Origin: CAYQQR01 sp964420035
Lineage (GTDB): Bacteria > Bacteroidota > Bacteroidia > Bacteroidales > SM23-62
Direction of reading: 5' to 3'
Assembly (NCBI GenBank): GCA_964420035.1
Contig: CAYQQR010000059.1
Coordinates: forward strand, 1-20,728
Length of the DNA: 20,728 nucleotides
The stretch's first letter is position 1, and every line of letters starts with the position of its first letter. Made by a program: the position numbers and the translations under genes. The notes under the pieces were generated by a model. That model saw only the letters and a program-made list of their open reading frames with translations, did not search any database and was not told the origin of the DNA. Shown piece after piece: positions 7,385 through 13,611 of the stretch.

Positions 7385-9322
7385 TTATTGTTCGATCAAC
7401 GCGTCGATCATGCTTTCCATTTCTTTATCGGTATAACCCGTCAGTTCAATGGCGTTAACGGGACATACCGGCAGGCATATGCCACAACCCTTGCAACTGG
7501 GCTCATTTACTTCTGCAACGGTCTTGCCGTTGTATTCGGTTTTGATGATGGCATCGTAGGGACAGGCTTCGGCACACTTGTCGCACCATTCACACAAGTG
7601 CTTGTGGATCTTTGCCAGGGTGGGCTCGAGCTCGATCTCTTCCTGGCTGATGAGGGAATTTACCTTGGATGCTGCAGAAAGAGCCGAATTTATAGATTCG
7701 GTAATGTTTTTGGGACCCTGGCAGACCCCGGCAATATGGATCCCGTCGATCACTGTTTCAACCGGTCTTAATTTGGGATGTATTTCATTAAAAAATTTAT
7801 CCCTGCCGATGGGCACTTTCAGTAAGCCGGCTATACTGTTGTCTTTTCTGGGAACCATGCCGGTGACCAGCACCACCAGATCGGCATTTACGGTGATCTC
7901 CATGTCTTCTGTAAGAACATCCTTAATGGTAACAAAGCTGTCCTTGCCTTCCTGCTTCACCACCGGAGGGGCATCCTCAAAAGATTGCATGAAGAGGTCG
8001 CCGTTGTTCAGGCTTTCCTGGTAAACAATTTCCTGCTTACCATAGGTCCTTATTCCCCGTGTGAAATGATAATTTTGAACCTCGGGATATTTCTTCTTTG
8101 CCAGTACGGCGGTGTGGATGGCGGCCGTACAGCAATAGCGGGAACAGTATTTATTCTCCCCTTCGGTCTGGCGGCTGCCCACACAATAGATGTAAGCAAT
8201 ATTCTTTACTTTCCTGTCTTTATAAACCAGTTCTTCCTCATTCAGATCCATCATCCGCCTGAACTGCTGAAGGGTGATCACCCGGTCCGATTCGCCGGAT
8301 CCGAATTCACCTTTTTCGGGCTCATAGGGATCAAACCCGGTTGTCAGCAGAATAGCACCGGTATTCAATGTTATGGTTTTCTTCTTTTGATCCAGGTCAA
8401 TATCCTTGATGATCTTCGCGCATTCTCCGCGATGGTTACAATTTTCCGCATCGATGACCGGCATTTCGGGGAACTGACCGGGATGAGGGCGGTAGATGGC
8501 TTTTCTTCGGGTAAGGCCGAAATTGAATTCATCGTCCACCTCGATGGGACAAACCTCGATGGCTTTTTTAAGATCGGCAACATTGATCTCTGCACCTTCT
8601 TTGATCATGCGGGGCTGCAATTCAACCTTAAGTTCATAATCGCCTATGATCCCTGAGTTGGAAAGAACCCTGGCACCGGTATAAAGGGTGATGTTTTCAT
8701 GCCGTATGATCTTTTCATACAGGCCGGCAATGATATCCGTACCCTTTTCACCGTCGGAAAAAAGTTCGTTCCACTGGATGATCCGGCCCCCTACGTAATG
8801 GTCTTTCTCAAGCAAATAGACCTTTGAACCCGTATCGGCCAGCTCCAGGGCTGCACGCATACCCGCGATACCGGCTCCAATCACCGCGACCGTGTTGTTG
8901 GCTTCTATCTTTATCTTCTCCAGGGCCTCGGAGTGTTTCACCCGGGCTATACCGCCTTTTACCAGGGCAATGGCTTTCTCCGTTGCTTCTTTGGGCCGGT
9001 CGGAATGGGCCCATGATCCTTGTTCGCGTATGTTGACCTGGACGTAATTATAAGGGTTCAATCCGGCACGGGTGGCTACATCACGGAAGGTAAAGAGGTG
9101 CAGTTTCGGGGAACAGGAAGCGATCACCAGGGCATCCAGCTCATGGTCCTGTATGTCCTGAACGATCTCTTTCTGTACCGAGTCGGCACAGGCAAACATG
9201 GTGGTTTTGGCCAGTGCCACGCCCTCTTCCCCGGTTACTGCATCCCGGACCTTTTCCACATCTACATAGTCCGAGATGTTTGATCCGCACTGACAGATGT
9301 ATACGCCGATCTTGTTCTTCAT
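7385..9322 (-). CDS. hdrA: HdrA-family FAD iron-sulfur protein (full length)
   Basis: A 645-residue cytosolic flavoprotein related to heterodisulfide reductase subunit A and to the N-terminal part of QmoB. It starts with the HdrA N-terminal domain (GVYICQCG, C10/C12; C45; C70 in IASCSPK). The FAD-binding GAGIAGMRAA lies at 149-158 and the HdrA signature YCVGSR...YCSRYCC at 379-398. Two C-terminal [4Fe-4S] ferredoxin motifs are present: C577, C580, C583, C587 and C610, C613, C616, C620. The central ferredoxin-like segment (about 250-310) keeps only C258, C295 and C301, so that cluster site looks degenerate. It lacks the MvhD domain that QmoB carries. Its ATG overlaps the preceding gene's stop by 4 bp, implying translational coupling and a stoichiometric complex. 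Confidence 0.9.
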   Translation of the reverse strand: MKNKIGVYICQCGSNISDYVDVEKVRDAVTGEEGVALAKTTMFACADSVQKEIVQDIQDHELDALVIASCSPKLHLFTFRDVATRAGLNPYNYVQVNIREQGSWAHSDRPKEATEKAIALVKGGIARVKHSEALEKIKIEANNTVAVIGAGIAGMRAALELADTGSKVYLLEKDHYVGGRIIQWNELFSDGEKGTDIIAGLYEKIIRHENITLYTGARVLSNSGIIGDYELKVELQPRMIKEGAEINVADLKKAIEVCPIEVDDEFNFGLTRRKAIYRPHPGQFPEMPVIDAENCNHRGECAKIIKDIDLDQKKKTITLNTGAILLTTGFDPYEPEKGEFGSGESDRVITLQQFRRMMDLNEEELVYKDRKVKNIAYIYCVGSRQTEGENKYCSRYCCTAAIHTAVLAKKKYPEVQNYHFTRGIRTYGKQEIVYQESLNNGDLFMQSFEDAPPVVKQEGKDSFVTIKDVLTEDMEITVNADLVVLVTGMVPRKDNSIAGLLKVPIGRDKFFNEIHPKLRPVETVIDGIHIAGVCQGPKNITESINSALSAASKVNSLISQEEIELEPTLAKIHKHLCEWCDKCAEACPYDAIIKTEYNGKTVAEVNEPSCKGCGICLPVCPVNAIELTGYTDKEMESMIDALIEQ

Positions 9323-10626
9323 TGGACAGGATTTGTGTTCATCTTTTGAATATAGCCGGCTGCTTCAGCAGAAGCGGCGCCGGCAGACAGGATGGAATCG
9401 GGGATATCCATCGGTCCGGCTGCGGTTCCCGCAACATAAATACCACCCATAGTGGTTCTGGATGGGGACGACAGTTCCTCGGTCTGTTTGATATAATTGA
9501 AGGCATCTTTTTCTATCCCCCCGTTTTTGAACATCCGGGTAAAGTCGGTATTCGCCAGGAGTCCGACCGACAGCACTACCAGGTCGTGCCCGGTTTCTTT
9601 CAGTTCGCCGGCCCTGAGATCTTCATATCTGAGGATCAGGTCCCCGTTGTCCTTTGCAGTGATCTTCCCGATCTTCCCCTTCACGAACTCAACCCCCATA
9701 TCTTTGGATTGCTGGTAAAACTCCTCGAAGCCTTTTCCAAAGGCCCGGATGTTGATGTAATAGATGGTAATGTCGGCCATGGGCAGGGCCCCCATGAGCA
9801 ACTGGGCCTGTTTGATGGAGTACATGCAGCATACCTGCGAGCATATCGGATTCCCTATGGATTCGTCACGGGAGCCGGTGCACAGGACATAGGCAATGTT
9901 GTCGGGCACCTTCCCGTCCCCGGGTCTTAGCACTGTGTTATAGGGACGGGTTGGGACCAGCTGCCTTTCCATCTGCATGGAAGTGACCACGTTCTTGAAC
10001 TGGCCGTAGCCGTAGCGGGGCATTCGGGCCGGATCAAAAAGATTGTAACCGGTGGCCATGATGATGGACCTGACCCTCAGGCCGGTCCTTTTCTCTTCCT
10101 GGGTGAAATCGATGGCATCGGCCGGGCAGACCTTCTCGCAAACACCGCAGAGGATGCAGTTGTCGATATCGATGGCTGCAATACGCGGACTGGCAATGCT
10201 GAAGGGTACGTAAGCCGCTTTTCTTCCCACCAGGTCGTACTGGTATTGATCCCTGACGACAATGGGACATTTATCCTCACAGATCTGGCACCCGGTACAA
10301 TCTTCGGTCACATACCGGGGGTGTTCCACCAGGGTGAAAGTAAAATCCTGGTCGGGTGTTTTCTCAATGTCCTGAACTTCACTGTAGGTGAATATGGTGA
10401 TGTTGGGGTGCCGTACCGTTTCGGATACCTTGGGAGTGGTAATACAGGCGGAACAGTCCAGCGTGGGAAAAACCTTGCTGAGATGGATCATTTTACCGCC
10501 AATGGAAAGATCTTTCTCGACCAGAATGATCTTATAACCGGCATTAGCCAGGTTCAAAGCTGATTCTTCACCCGCGATGCCGCCCCCGATCACCAGCACA
10601 TCATAATCCGGTTTTTGTTCTGTCAT
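9319..10626 (-). CDS. QmoA-like (short HdrA) FAD iron-sulfur protein
   Basis: A 435-residue HdrA-type flavoprotein without the ~140-residue N-terminal domain, the same architecture as QmoA. The FAD motif GGGIAG is at 14-19. Two ferredoxin motifs are C110, C113, C116, C120 and C157, C160, C163, C167. The LCTGSRDESIGNPICSQVCC stretch is the HdrA signature. It also has C58/C61 (TLDCSACI), where QmoA of this window has C57/C61. The C terminus reads GIYVAGTAAGPMDIPDSI, the usual second nucleotide-binding loop. It lies 11 bp after the MvhD-like gene and overlaps hdrA by 4 bp. Probable role: electron-transfer flavoprotein of a soluble Qmo-like complex. The partner and final acceptor are not shown by the sequence. 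Confidence 0.88.
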   Translation of the reverse strand: MTEQKPDYDVLVIGGGIAGEESALNLANAGYKIILVEKDLSIGGKMIHLSKVFPTLDCSACITTPKVSETVRHPNITIFTYSEVQDIEKTPDQDFTFTLVEHPRYVTEDCTGCQICEDKCPIVVRDQYQYDLVGRKAAYVPFSIASPRIAAIDIDNCILCGVCEKVCPADAIDFTQEEKRTGLRVRSIIMATGYNLFDPARMPRYGYGQFKNVVTSMQMERQLVPTRPYNTVLRPGDGKVPDNIAYVLCTGSRDESIGNPICSQVCCMYSIKQAQLLMGALPMADITIYYINIRAFGKGFEEFYQQSKDMGVEFVKGKIGKITAKDNGDLILRYEDLRAGELKETGHDLVVLSVGLLANTDFTRMFKNGGIEKDAFNYIKQTEELSSPSRTTMGGIYVAGTAAGPMDIPDSILSAGAASAEAAGYIQKMNTNPVQ

Positions 10627-10637
10627 GTTATGTGAAT

Positions 10638-11045
10638 TTATACTTCTGCTTTAGACAAATTCTCTGTAAATGATTTCATCTGTTTTACAAAGGACTCGGA
10701 ACACACGGAGCATATCGCGGCCATCTTGAGCCTGTCCGGCCGGATCCCTTTTTCTTTCATCCGTTCATGGGTGTGCTTGACGGTCCAGGCGGTATGCTCG
10801 GTACAGGTCTCACTGTACGGACAATCGGTACCGTCCGCTGCAATAAATACGCCGTCAAATCCTTTCTTGAATGCATGAAGGATCCACCGCGGCTTGACCG
10901 CACTCGAGCAAGGCACGGTCACCGTGTAGACCGTAGGGGGATAATGCATTTTCAGCAATCCAGCCAGATCGATGGCAGGGTCGGAGATCTTCTCCGTGGA
11001 GAAAACGAGGATCTTTGGAGCCTGGTCTTCTTGTGCGCGCTCCAT
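10638..11045 (-). CDS. MvhD/FlpD-like hydrogenase iron-sulfur subunit, cysteine pattern altered
   Basis: A 135-residue protein matching the MvhD family, which carries a [2Fe-2S] cluster and passes electrons to HdrA. KILVFSTEKISDPAIDLAG, YPPTVYTVTVPC and the IRPDRLKM segment follow the family pattern. It aligns with the C-terminal ~120 residues of QmoB in this window. Cysteines are C46, C75, C81, C112 and C115. The N-terminal Cys pair found in canonical MvhD (in a CxWC context) is missing, and there is a C-terminal CSVC pair instead. It starts 5 bp after tusA. It could still bind a cluster with the remaining cysteines, or it may act only as a structural adapter. Confidence 0.78.
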   Translation of the reverse strand: MERAQEDQAPKILVFSTEKISDPAIDLAGLLKMHYPPTVYTVTVPCSSAVKPRWILHAFKKGFDGVFIAADGTDCPYSETCTEHTAWTVKHTHERMKEKGIRPDRLKMAAICSVCSESFVKQMKSFTENLSKAEV

Positions 11046-11050
11046 TACCC

Positions 11051-11302
11051 TTATTGCTTCTTCATGTAGATCTTAAAATATCCCGATTCCTCTATGGTCC
11101 CGAGATATTCATGTCCTTTCTTGGAGGCCCATTTCGGGATATCCCGCCTGGTGCCTTCATCGGATGAAAGAATCTCCATGACTTCCCCGGAGCCAATCTC
11201 TCCGATGGCTTTTTTTGCAGCCAGCAAGGGACCGGGACATGCCGTACCCCTGGCATCAACAATTTTATTGACATTCAATTTGCTCAGTTCTTCAGTTTCC
11301 AT
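11051..11302 (-). CDS. tusA: TusA-family sulfur carrier
   Basis: An 83-residue cytosolic persulfide carrier. The hallmark CPGP motif (C22-P-G-P25, in DARGTACPGPLLAAKKAI) is intact; Cys22 carries the persulfide. The frame is open to 11425, but the ATG at 11302 gives the normal family length and N terminus, and the upstream codons overlap dsrE. In operons with DsrE and Hdr-type proteins, TusA passes sulfane sulfur to a redox enzyme rather than serving tRNA thiolation, so a role in energy metabolism is inferred from context. The start is preceded directly by GATC. Confidence 0.9.
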   Translation of the reverse strand: METEELSKLNVNKIVDARGTACPGPLLAAKKAIGEIGSGEVMEILSSDEGTRRDIPKWASKKGHEYLGTIEESGYFKIYMKKQ

Positions 11303-11348
11303 GATCAAGAGTTTTAAAAGGTTTTTATTTTTGAAGTTTGGGATTCGA

Positions 11349-11774
11349 TCAGATGAAAAGATGCACATCTGCTTCCTGGGCCGCTTCGATATACTCACCG
11401 ATGCCGCAGATGTCATCGGCCACATCGACGAAGTCCTCCAGTTTTTCTCCGCCCCATATCTTGCCTGCCAATCCGCAGATATGAACCTTTACCTGGGTAA
11501 GCTCTTTGGCTTCCCTGATAAATTGAAGCCATGGATTTACTTTCAGGGTTTTCAGTGATTCCAGGAATTCCTCTTTAAGATGAGGATTTTCCGCCATGGC
11601 CAATTGGTCTGTATTTTCTGCGATCTCTTTTTTGAATGCCCGGGCCCCCTGAAGCAAGACGAAAATATCGACTTCCATGTCATCGGCTGCTGCACCGCTC
11701 AGCACGATGCCGGCAGCCGTTAATTTGTCAATACTCCCTGAAAACAGGGCCATTACCATTTTTTTGTTTTCCAT
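11349..11774 (-). CDS. DsrE-family sulfurtransferase-like protein
   Basis: A 141-residue protein with the DsrE/DsrF-like Rossmann-type fold: MVMALFSGSIDKLTAAGIVLSGAA at the start and VKVHICGLAGKIWG near residue 100. Cys100 sits where DsrE-family proteins carry the persulfide-accepting cysteine; C123 is a second cysteine. There is no membrane segment. It is the first gene of the dsrE-tusA-mvhD-qmoA-like-hdrA-wHTH operon, 46 bp ahead of tusA. A DsrE-TusA pair usually forms a sulfur relay, so I infer it hands sulfur to or from TusA. It could belong to a peroxiredoxin-like DsrE subgroup. The start is the ATG preceded by GATC. Confidence 0.83.
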   Translation of the reverse strand: MENKKMVMALFSGSIDKLTAAGIVLSGAAADDMEVDIFVLLQGARAFKKEIAENTDQLAMAENPHLKEEFLESLKTLKVNPWLQFIREAKELTQVKVHICGLAGKIWGGEKLEDFVDVADDICGIGEYIEAAQEADVHLFI

Positions 11775-11807
11775 GATCTATAGGTTTATGCGTTAATGTT
11801 TAAATCG

Positions 11808-11857
11808 TCACATAAAATACAGAATAATTGAGCAGACATATCATCAAATTTATGTGA
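11808..11857. promoter_or_regulatory. Widely spaced inverted TTTATGTGA boxes in the dsrE/crp divergent promoter
   Basis: TCACATAAA (11808-11816) and TTTATGTGA (11849-11857) are exact inverted copies separated by 32 bp. Each contains the TGTGA half-site of CRP-type operators. The first is 34 bp upstream of the dsrE start, so they could be additional half-sites for the adjacent Crp/Fnr protein. Their spacing is too wide for a single dimer site. Confidence 0.45.
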
Positions 11858-11874
11858 GAAAACTTAAAAATTTT

Positions 11875-11890
11875 TGTGATTTGTATCACA
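11875..11890. promoter_or_regulatory. Perfect CRP-type operator TGTGA-N6-TCACA
   Basis: TGTGA (11875-11879), TTTGTA, TCACA (11886-11890) is the ideal CRP-family palindrome. It lies 48 bp before the crp-like start and 100 bp before the dsrE start, between the divergent genes. The neighbouring regulator carries the RExxxR recognition-helix residues that read TGTGA in E. coli CRP, so autoregulation and control of the sulfur operon are likely (inference). Confidence 0.75.
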
Positions 11891-11899
11891 TTTATTATA

Positions 11900-11911
11900 A
11901 CTTCATGAAGT
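11900..11911. promoter_or_regulatory. 12-bp perfect palindrome ACTTCATGAAGT
   Basis: This self-complementary 12-mer lies 26 bp before the crp-like start, downstream of the CRP-type operator. It may be a second operator or a transcription-start feature. Nothing else identifies it. Confidence 0.35.
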
Positions 11912-11937
11912 AATTTCATAACATAAAAATTCCGATC

Positions 11938-12618
11938 ATGCAGCAGGCTTTATGTAAACATTGTGAGATCAAATCTTCCGCTGCAAAGGTGCTCAATACC
12001 CAGGAGCTGGATCAACTGGAACACAATTGCAGCCAGGTTCAATTCAGGAAAGGCGACGTGATCTTCAAACAGGGAGCGTTTTCCTCCAACATTATTTATG
12101 TAAGGAGCGGACTGGTGAAACTGCATATGACCGGTCCGGTGGAGGAACAGATCATCAAGATCACCACGGCCCCTTCTTATTTAGGGGTTCCGACGACCTT
12201 CGGGGAAAAGATCAACCAGTACTCGGCCACGGCCATTGAAAATACTACGGTCTGTTTCATCGACATTGATATTTTCAAGAATTTTATCCTGCTGAACGGG
12301 AAGTTCGCTTATGAGATCATTGTTGAGCTTTGCCGCAACGAAGTCAGCTCCTTTCAAAGATGCATCAACCGGACCCAGAAGCATATTCACGGACGGATCG
12401 CGGATGCGCTCCTGTTCTTCTCGAACCAGGTTTATGGGAACAGTGAATTTTTACTGCCCTTGAGCCGGCTTGAATTGGGATATTTTATCAATACCTCCCG
12501 GGAGAGTGTTTGCCGTATCCTGAATGAATTCAGCGACACAGGGATTATCAAGCTTAAAGGCAAGAGGATAAAAATAACGGATCAGGAGCTGCTGGAAGTG
12601 ATCAGCCAGAATGGCTAG
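11938..12618 (+). CDS. Crp/Fnr-family transcription regulator
   Basis: A 226-residue regulator. Residues ~20-130 form the cyclic-nucleotide-binding-type beta-roll (FRKGDVIFKQGAFSSNIIYVRSG) and residues ~150-220 a winged helix. The recognition helix reads INTSRESVCRIL, with R188, E189 and R193 matching the R-E-x-x-x-R of E. coli CRP, which predicts TGTGA binding. The beta-roll lacks the classic cAMP-binding RSSWE-type motif, so the effector is probably not cAMP. Four cysteines (C6, C9, C31, C106) are spread roughly as in FNR (three N-terminal plus one distal) but with different spacing, so redox or Fe-S sensing is possible but unproven. It diverges from the dsrE operon and is its likely regulator. 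Confidence 0.88.
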   Translation: MQQALCKHCEIKSSAAKVLNTQELDQLEHNCSQVQFRKGDVIFKQGAFSSNIIYVRSGLVKLHMTGPVEEQIIKITTAPSYLGVPTTFGEKINQYSATAIENTTVCFIDIDIFKNFILLNGKFAYEIIVELCRNEVSSFQRCINRTQKHIHGRIADALLFFSNQVYGNSEFLLPLSRLELGYFINTSRESVCRILNEFSDTGIIKLKGKRIKITDQELLEVISQNG

Positions 12619-12634
12619 GGGAGAAAATCAATAG

Positions 12635-12720
12635 TGCCCAGGACAAGAATCGAACTTGCACGACCTAAATCGGTCACTAGGCCCTCAACCTAGCGCGTCT
12701 ACCAGTTCCGCCACCTGGGC
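12635..12720 (-). tRNA. tRNA-Leu (anticodon GAG)
   Basis: An 86-nt class II tRNA on the minus strand. Acceptor arms GCCCAGG and CCTGGGC pair, with A as the discriminator base. The anticodon stem CTAGG/CCTAG encloses the loop TTGAGGG (anticodon GAG, reading CTC and CTT). There is a long variable arm and the TTCGATT T-loop. The 3' CCA is not encoded. Confidence 0.95.
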
Positions 12721-13024
12721 GCATCGAAATGACAATCTTTTCAAAAATCTAATTTTACTACGCTACCAAAAATTCTGACTACCGGTGGCGGAACTGGTCC
12801 GCCCTGCAATCGGGCCCCTCGCTAAAATGATCCACCGGATCATTTTTTAACGCTCGGTCCTGCCACCTGGGCGCATCGAAATGACAATCTTTTCAAAAAT
12901 CTAATTTTACTACGCTACCAAAAATTCTGACTACCGGTGGCGGAACTGGTCCGCCCTGCAATCGGGCCCCTCGCTAAAATGATCCACCGGATCATTTTTT
13001 AACGCTCGGTCCTGCCACCTGGGC
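12721..13024 (-). repeat. Two identical 152-bp units: tRNA-Leu(GAG) upstream sequence plus 91-bp hairpin cassette
   Basis: Units 12721-12872 and 12873-13024 are identical. Each has ~61 bp that is also the immediate upstream (promoter) DNA of tRNA-Leu(GAG), then a 91-bp cassette (12782-12872 and 12934-13024). Read on the tRNA's strand, the cassette begins with the first 11 nt of the tRNA, GCCCAGGTGGC. It contains a central hairpin GGATCATTTT/AAAATGATCC and ends with the reverse complement of about 15 nt of the tRNA 5' end. The outer arms GGTGGC and GCCACC pair. No protein gene is present. The structure suggests a tRNA-derived repeat or small hairpin RNA unit rather than a real tRNA. Confidence 0.85.
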
Positions 13025-13079
13025 GTAATTATTGTTATCGGTAATTAGTTTGTTTGAATTACTCAGTATGTGTTTTTGG

Positions 13080-13163
13080 TGCCCAGAACAGGACTCGAAC
13101 CTGCACGTTGTTGCCAACACTGGTCCCTGAAACCAGCGCGTCTACCAATTCCGCCATCTGGGC
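13080..13163 (-). tRNA. tRNA-Leu (anticodon CAG)
   Basis: An 84-nt class II tRNA on the minus strand. The acceptor stem is GCCCAGA with TTCTGGGC on the 3' side and A as discriminator. The anticodon stem CTGGT/ACCAG encloses TTCAGGG (anticodon CAG, reading CTG). A long variable arm and the T-loop TTCGAGT are present. It is separated by 55 bp from the repeat array of the GAG gene, with the same orientation, so the two tRNAs may share a primary transcript. CCA is not encoded. Confidence 0.95.
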
Positions 13164-13207
13164 ATTTCGATATATACTACCTATATCGTATTTCCAAAAT
13201 AATCAAT

Positions 13208-13307
13208 NNNNNNNNNNNNNNNNNNNNNNNNNNNNNNNNNNNNNNNNNNNNNNNNNNNNNNNNNNNNNNNNNNNNNNNNNNNNNNNNNNNNNNNNNNNNN
13301 NNNNNNN
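13208..13307. other. Assembly gap (100 N)
   Basis: Exactly 100 unknown bases, the usual placeholder for a scaffold gap of unknown size. It falls inside the tRNA-Leu(CAG) repeat array: 13164-13207 is one copy of the upstream sequence and 13308-13331 is the end of a cassette. The true number of repeat units is therefore unknown, and the physical link between the crp/dsrE side and the qmo/apr side rests on read-pair or long-range scaffolding. Confidence 0.97.
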
Positions 13308-13551
13308 AACGCTCGGACCTGCCATCTGGGCATTTCGATATATACTACCTATATCGTATTTCTAAATTAATCAATTTTATAAAGAACGATCTGATTTCCC
13401 GATGGCGGAATTGGCCCGCCCTGCAATCGGGCCCCTCGCTAAAATGATCCACCGGATCATTTTTTAACGCTCGGACCTGCCATCTGGGCATTTCGATATA
13501 TACTACCTATATCGTATTTCTAAATTAATCAATTTTGCAAAGAGCGATCTA
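13308..13551 (-). repeat. tRNA-Leu(CAG) version of the hairpin cassette array
   Basis: A truncated cassette end (13308-13331) is followed by a 67-bp copy of the tRNA-Leu(CAG) upstream DNA (13332-13398), a complete 91-bp cassette (13399-13489), and another upstream copy (about 13490-13551). The cassette core is identical to that of the GAG array, but the arms carry this tRNA's bases: GATGGCGGAATTGG instead of GGTGGCGGAACTGG, and GCCATC instead of GCCACC. The upstream copies contain the inverted repeat CGATATA/TATATCG. Only five bases differ between the two 91-bp cassette types. Confidence 0.85.
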
Positions 13552-13587
13552 TTTGGGTTCCATCTTATTTTTCGGCTTGCAAATTTA

Positions 13588-13608
13588 GGAAATTATAATA
13601 TAATTTCC
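13588..13608. terminator. 21-bp A+T-rich palindrome just after qmoC
   Basis: GGAAATTATA (13588-13597) and TATAATTTCC (13599-13608) are perfect inverted arms around a single A, 4 bp beyond the qmoC stop. It is the only strong symmetry at the end of the apr-qmo operon. A hairpin with essentially no loop and no U-tract is a poor intrinsic terminator, so it might instead be a protein-binding site. Confidence 0.4.
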
Positions 13609-13611
13609 AGA

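Noticed and set aside
11303..11425. Upstream extension of tusA
   Set aside because: It overlaps the end of the dsrE-like gene and would make the protein 124 residues long, against ~75-85 for TusA; the CPGP motif is at the normal place with the 11302 start.
7094..11774. sHdr (sulfur-oxidising heterodisulfide reductase-like) operon
   Set aside because: TusA and DsrE fit, but HdrB, HdrC and lipoate-binding protein genes are absent, and two HdrA types plus MvhD match Qmo architecture better.
13054..13447. Open frames running through the N stretch
   Set aside because: They are translations of the tRNA-Leu gene, its repeats and unknown bases; no protein-like features.
12721..13551. CRISPR array
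   Set aside because: The units are long (152-158 bp), carry no short repeat/variable spacer alternation, and are explained by tRNA flanks plus a common hairpin core. No cas gene is present.
12635..13551. Genomic-island attachment site at the tRNA-Leu genes
   Set aside because: There are partial tRNA copies, but they are 5' rather than 3' tRNA ends, and no integrase or mobility gene occurs in the window.
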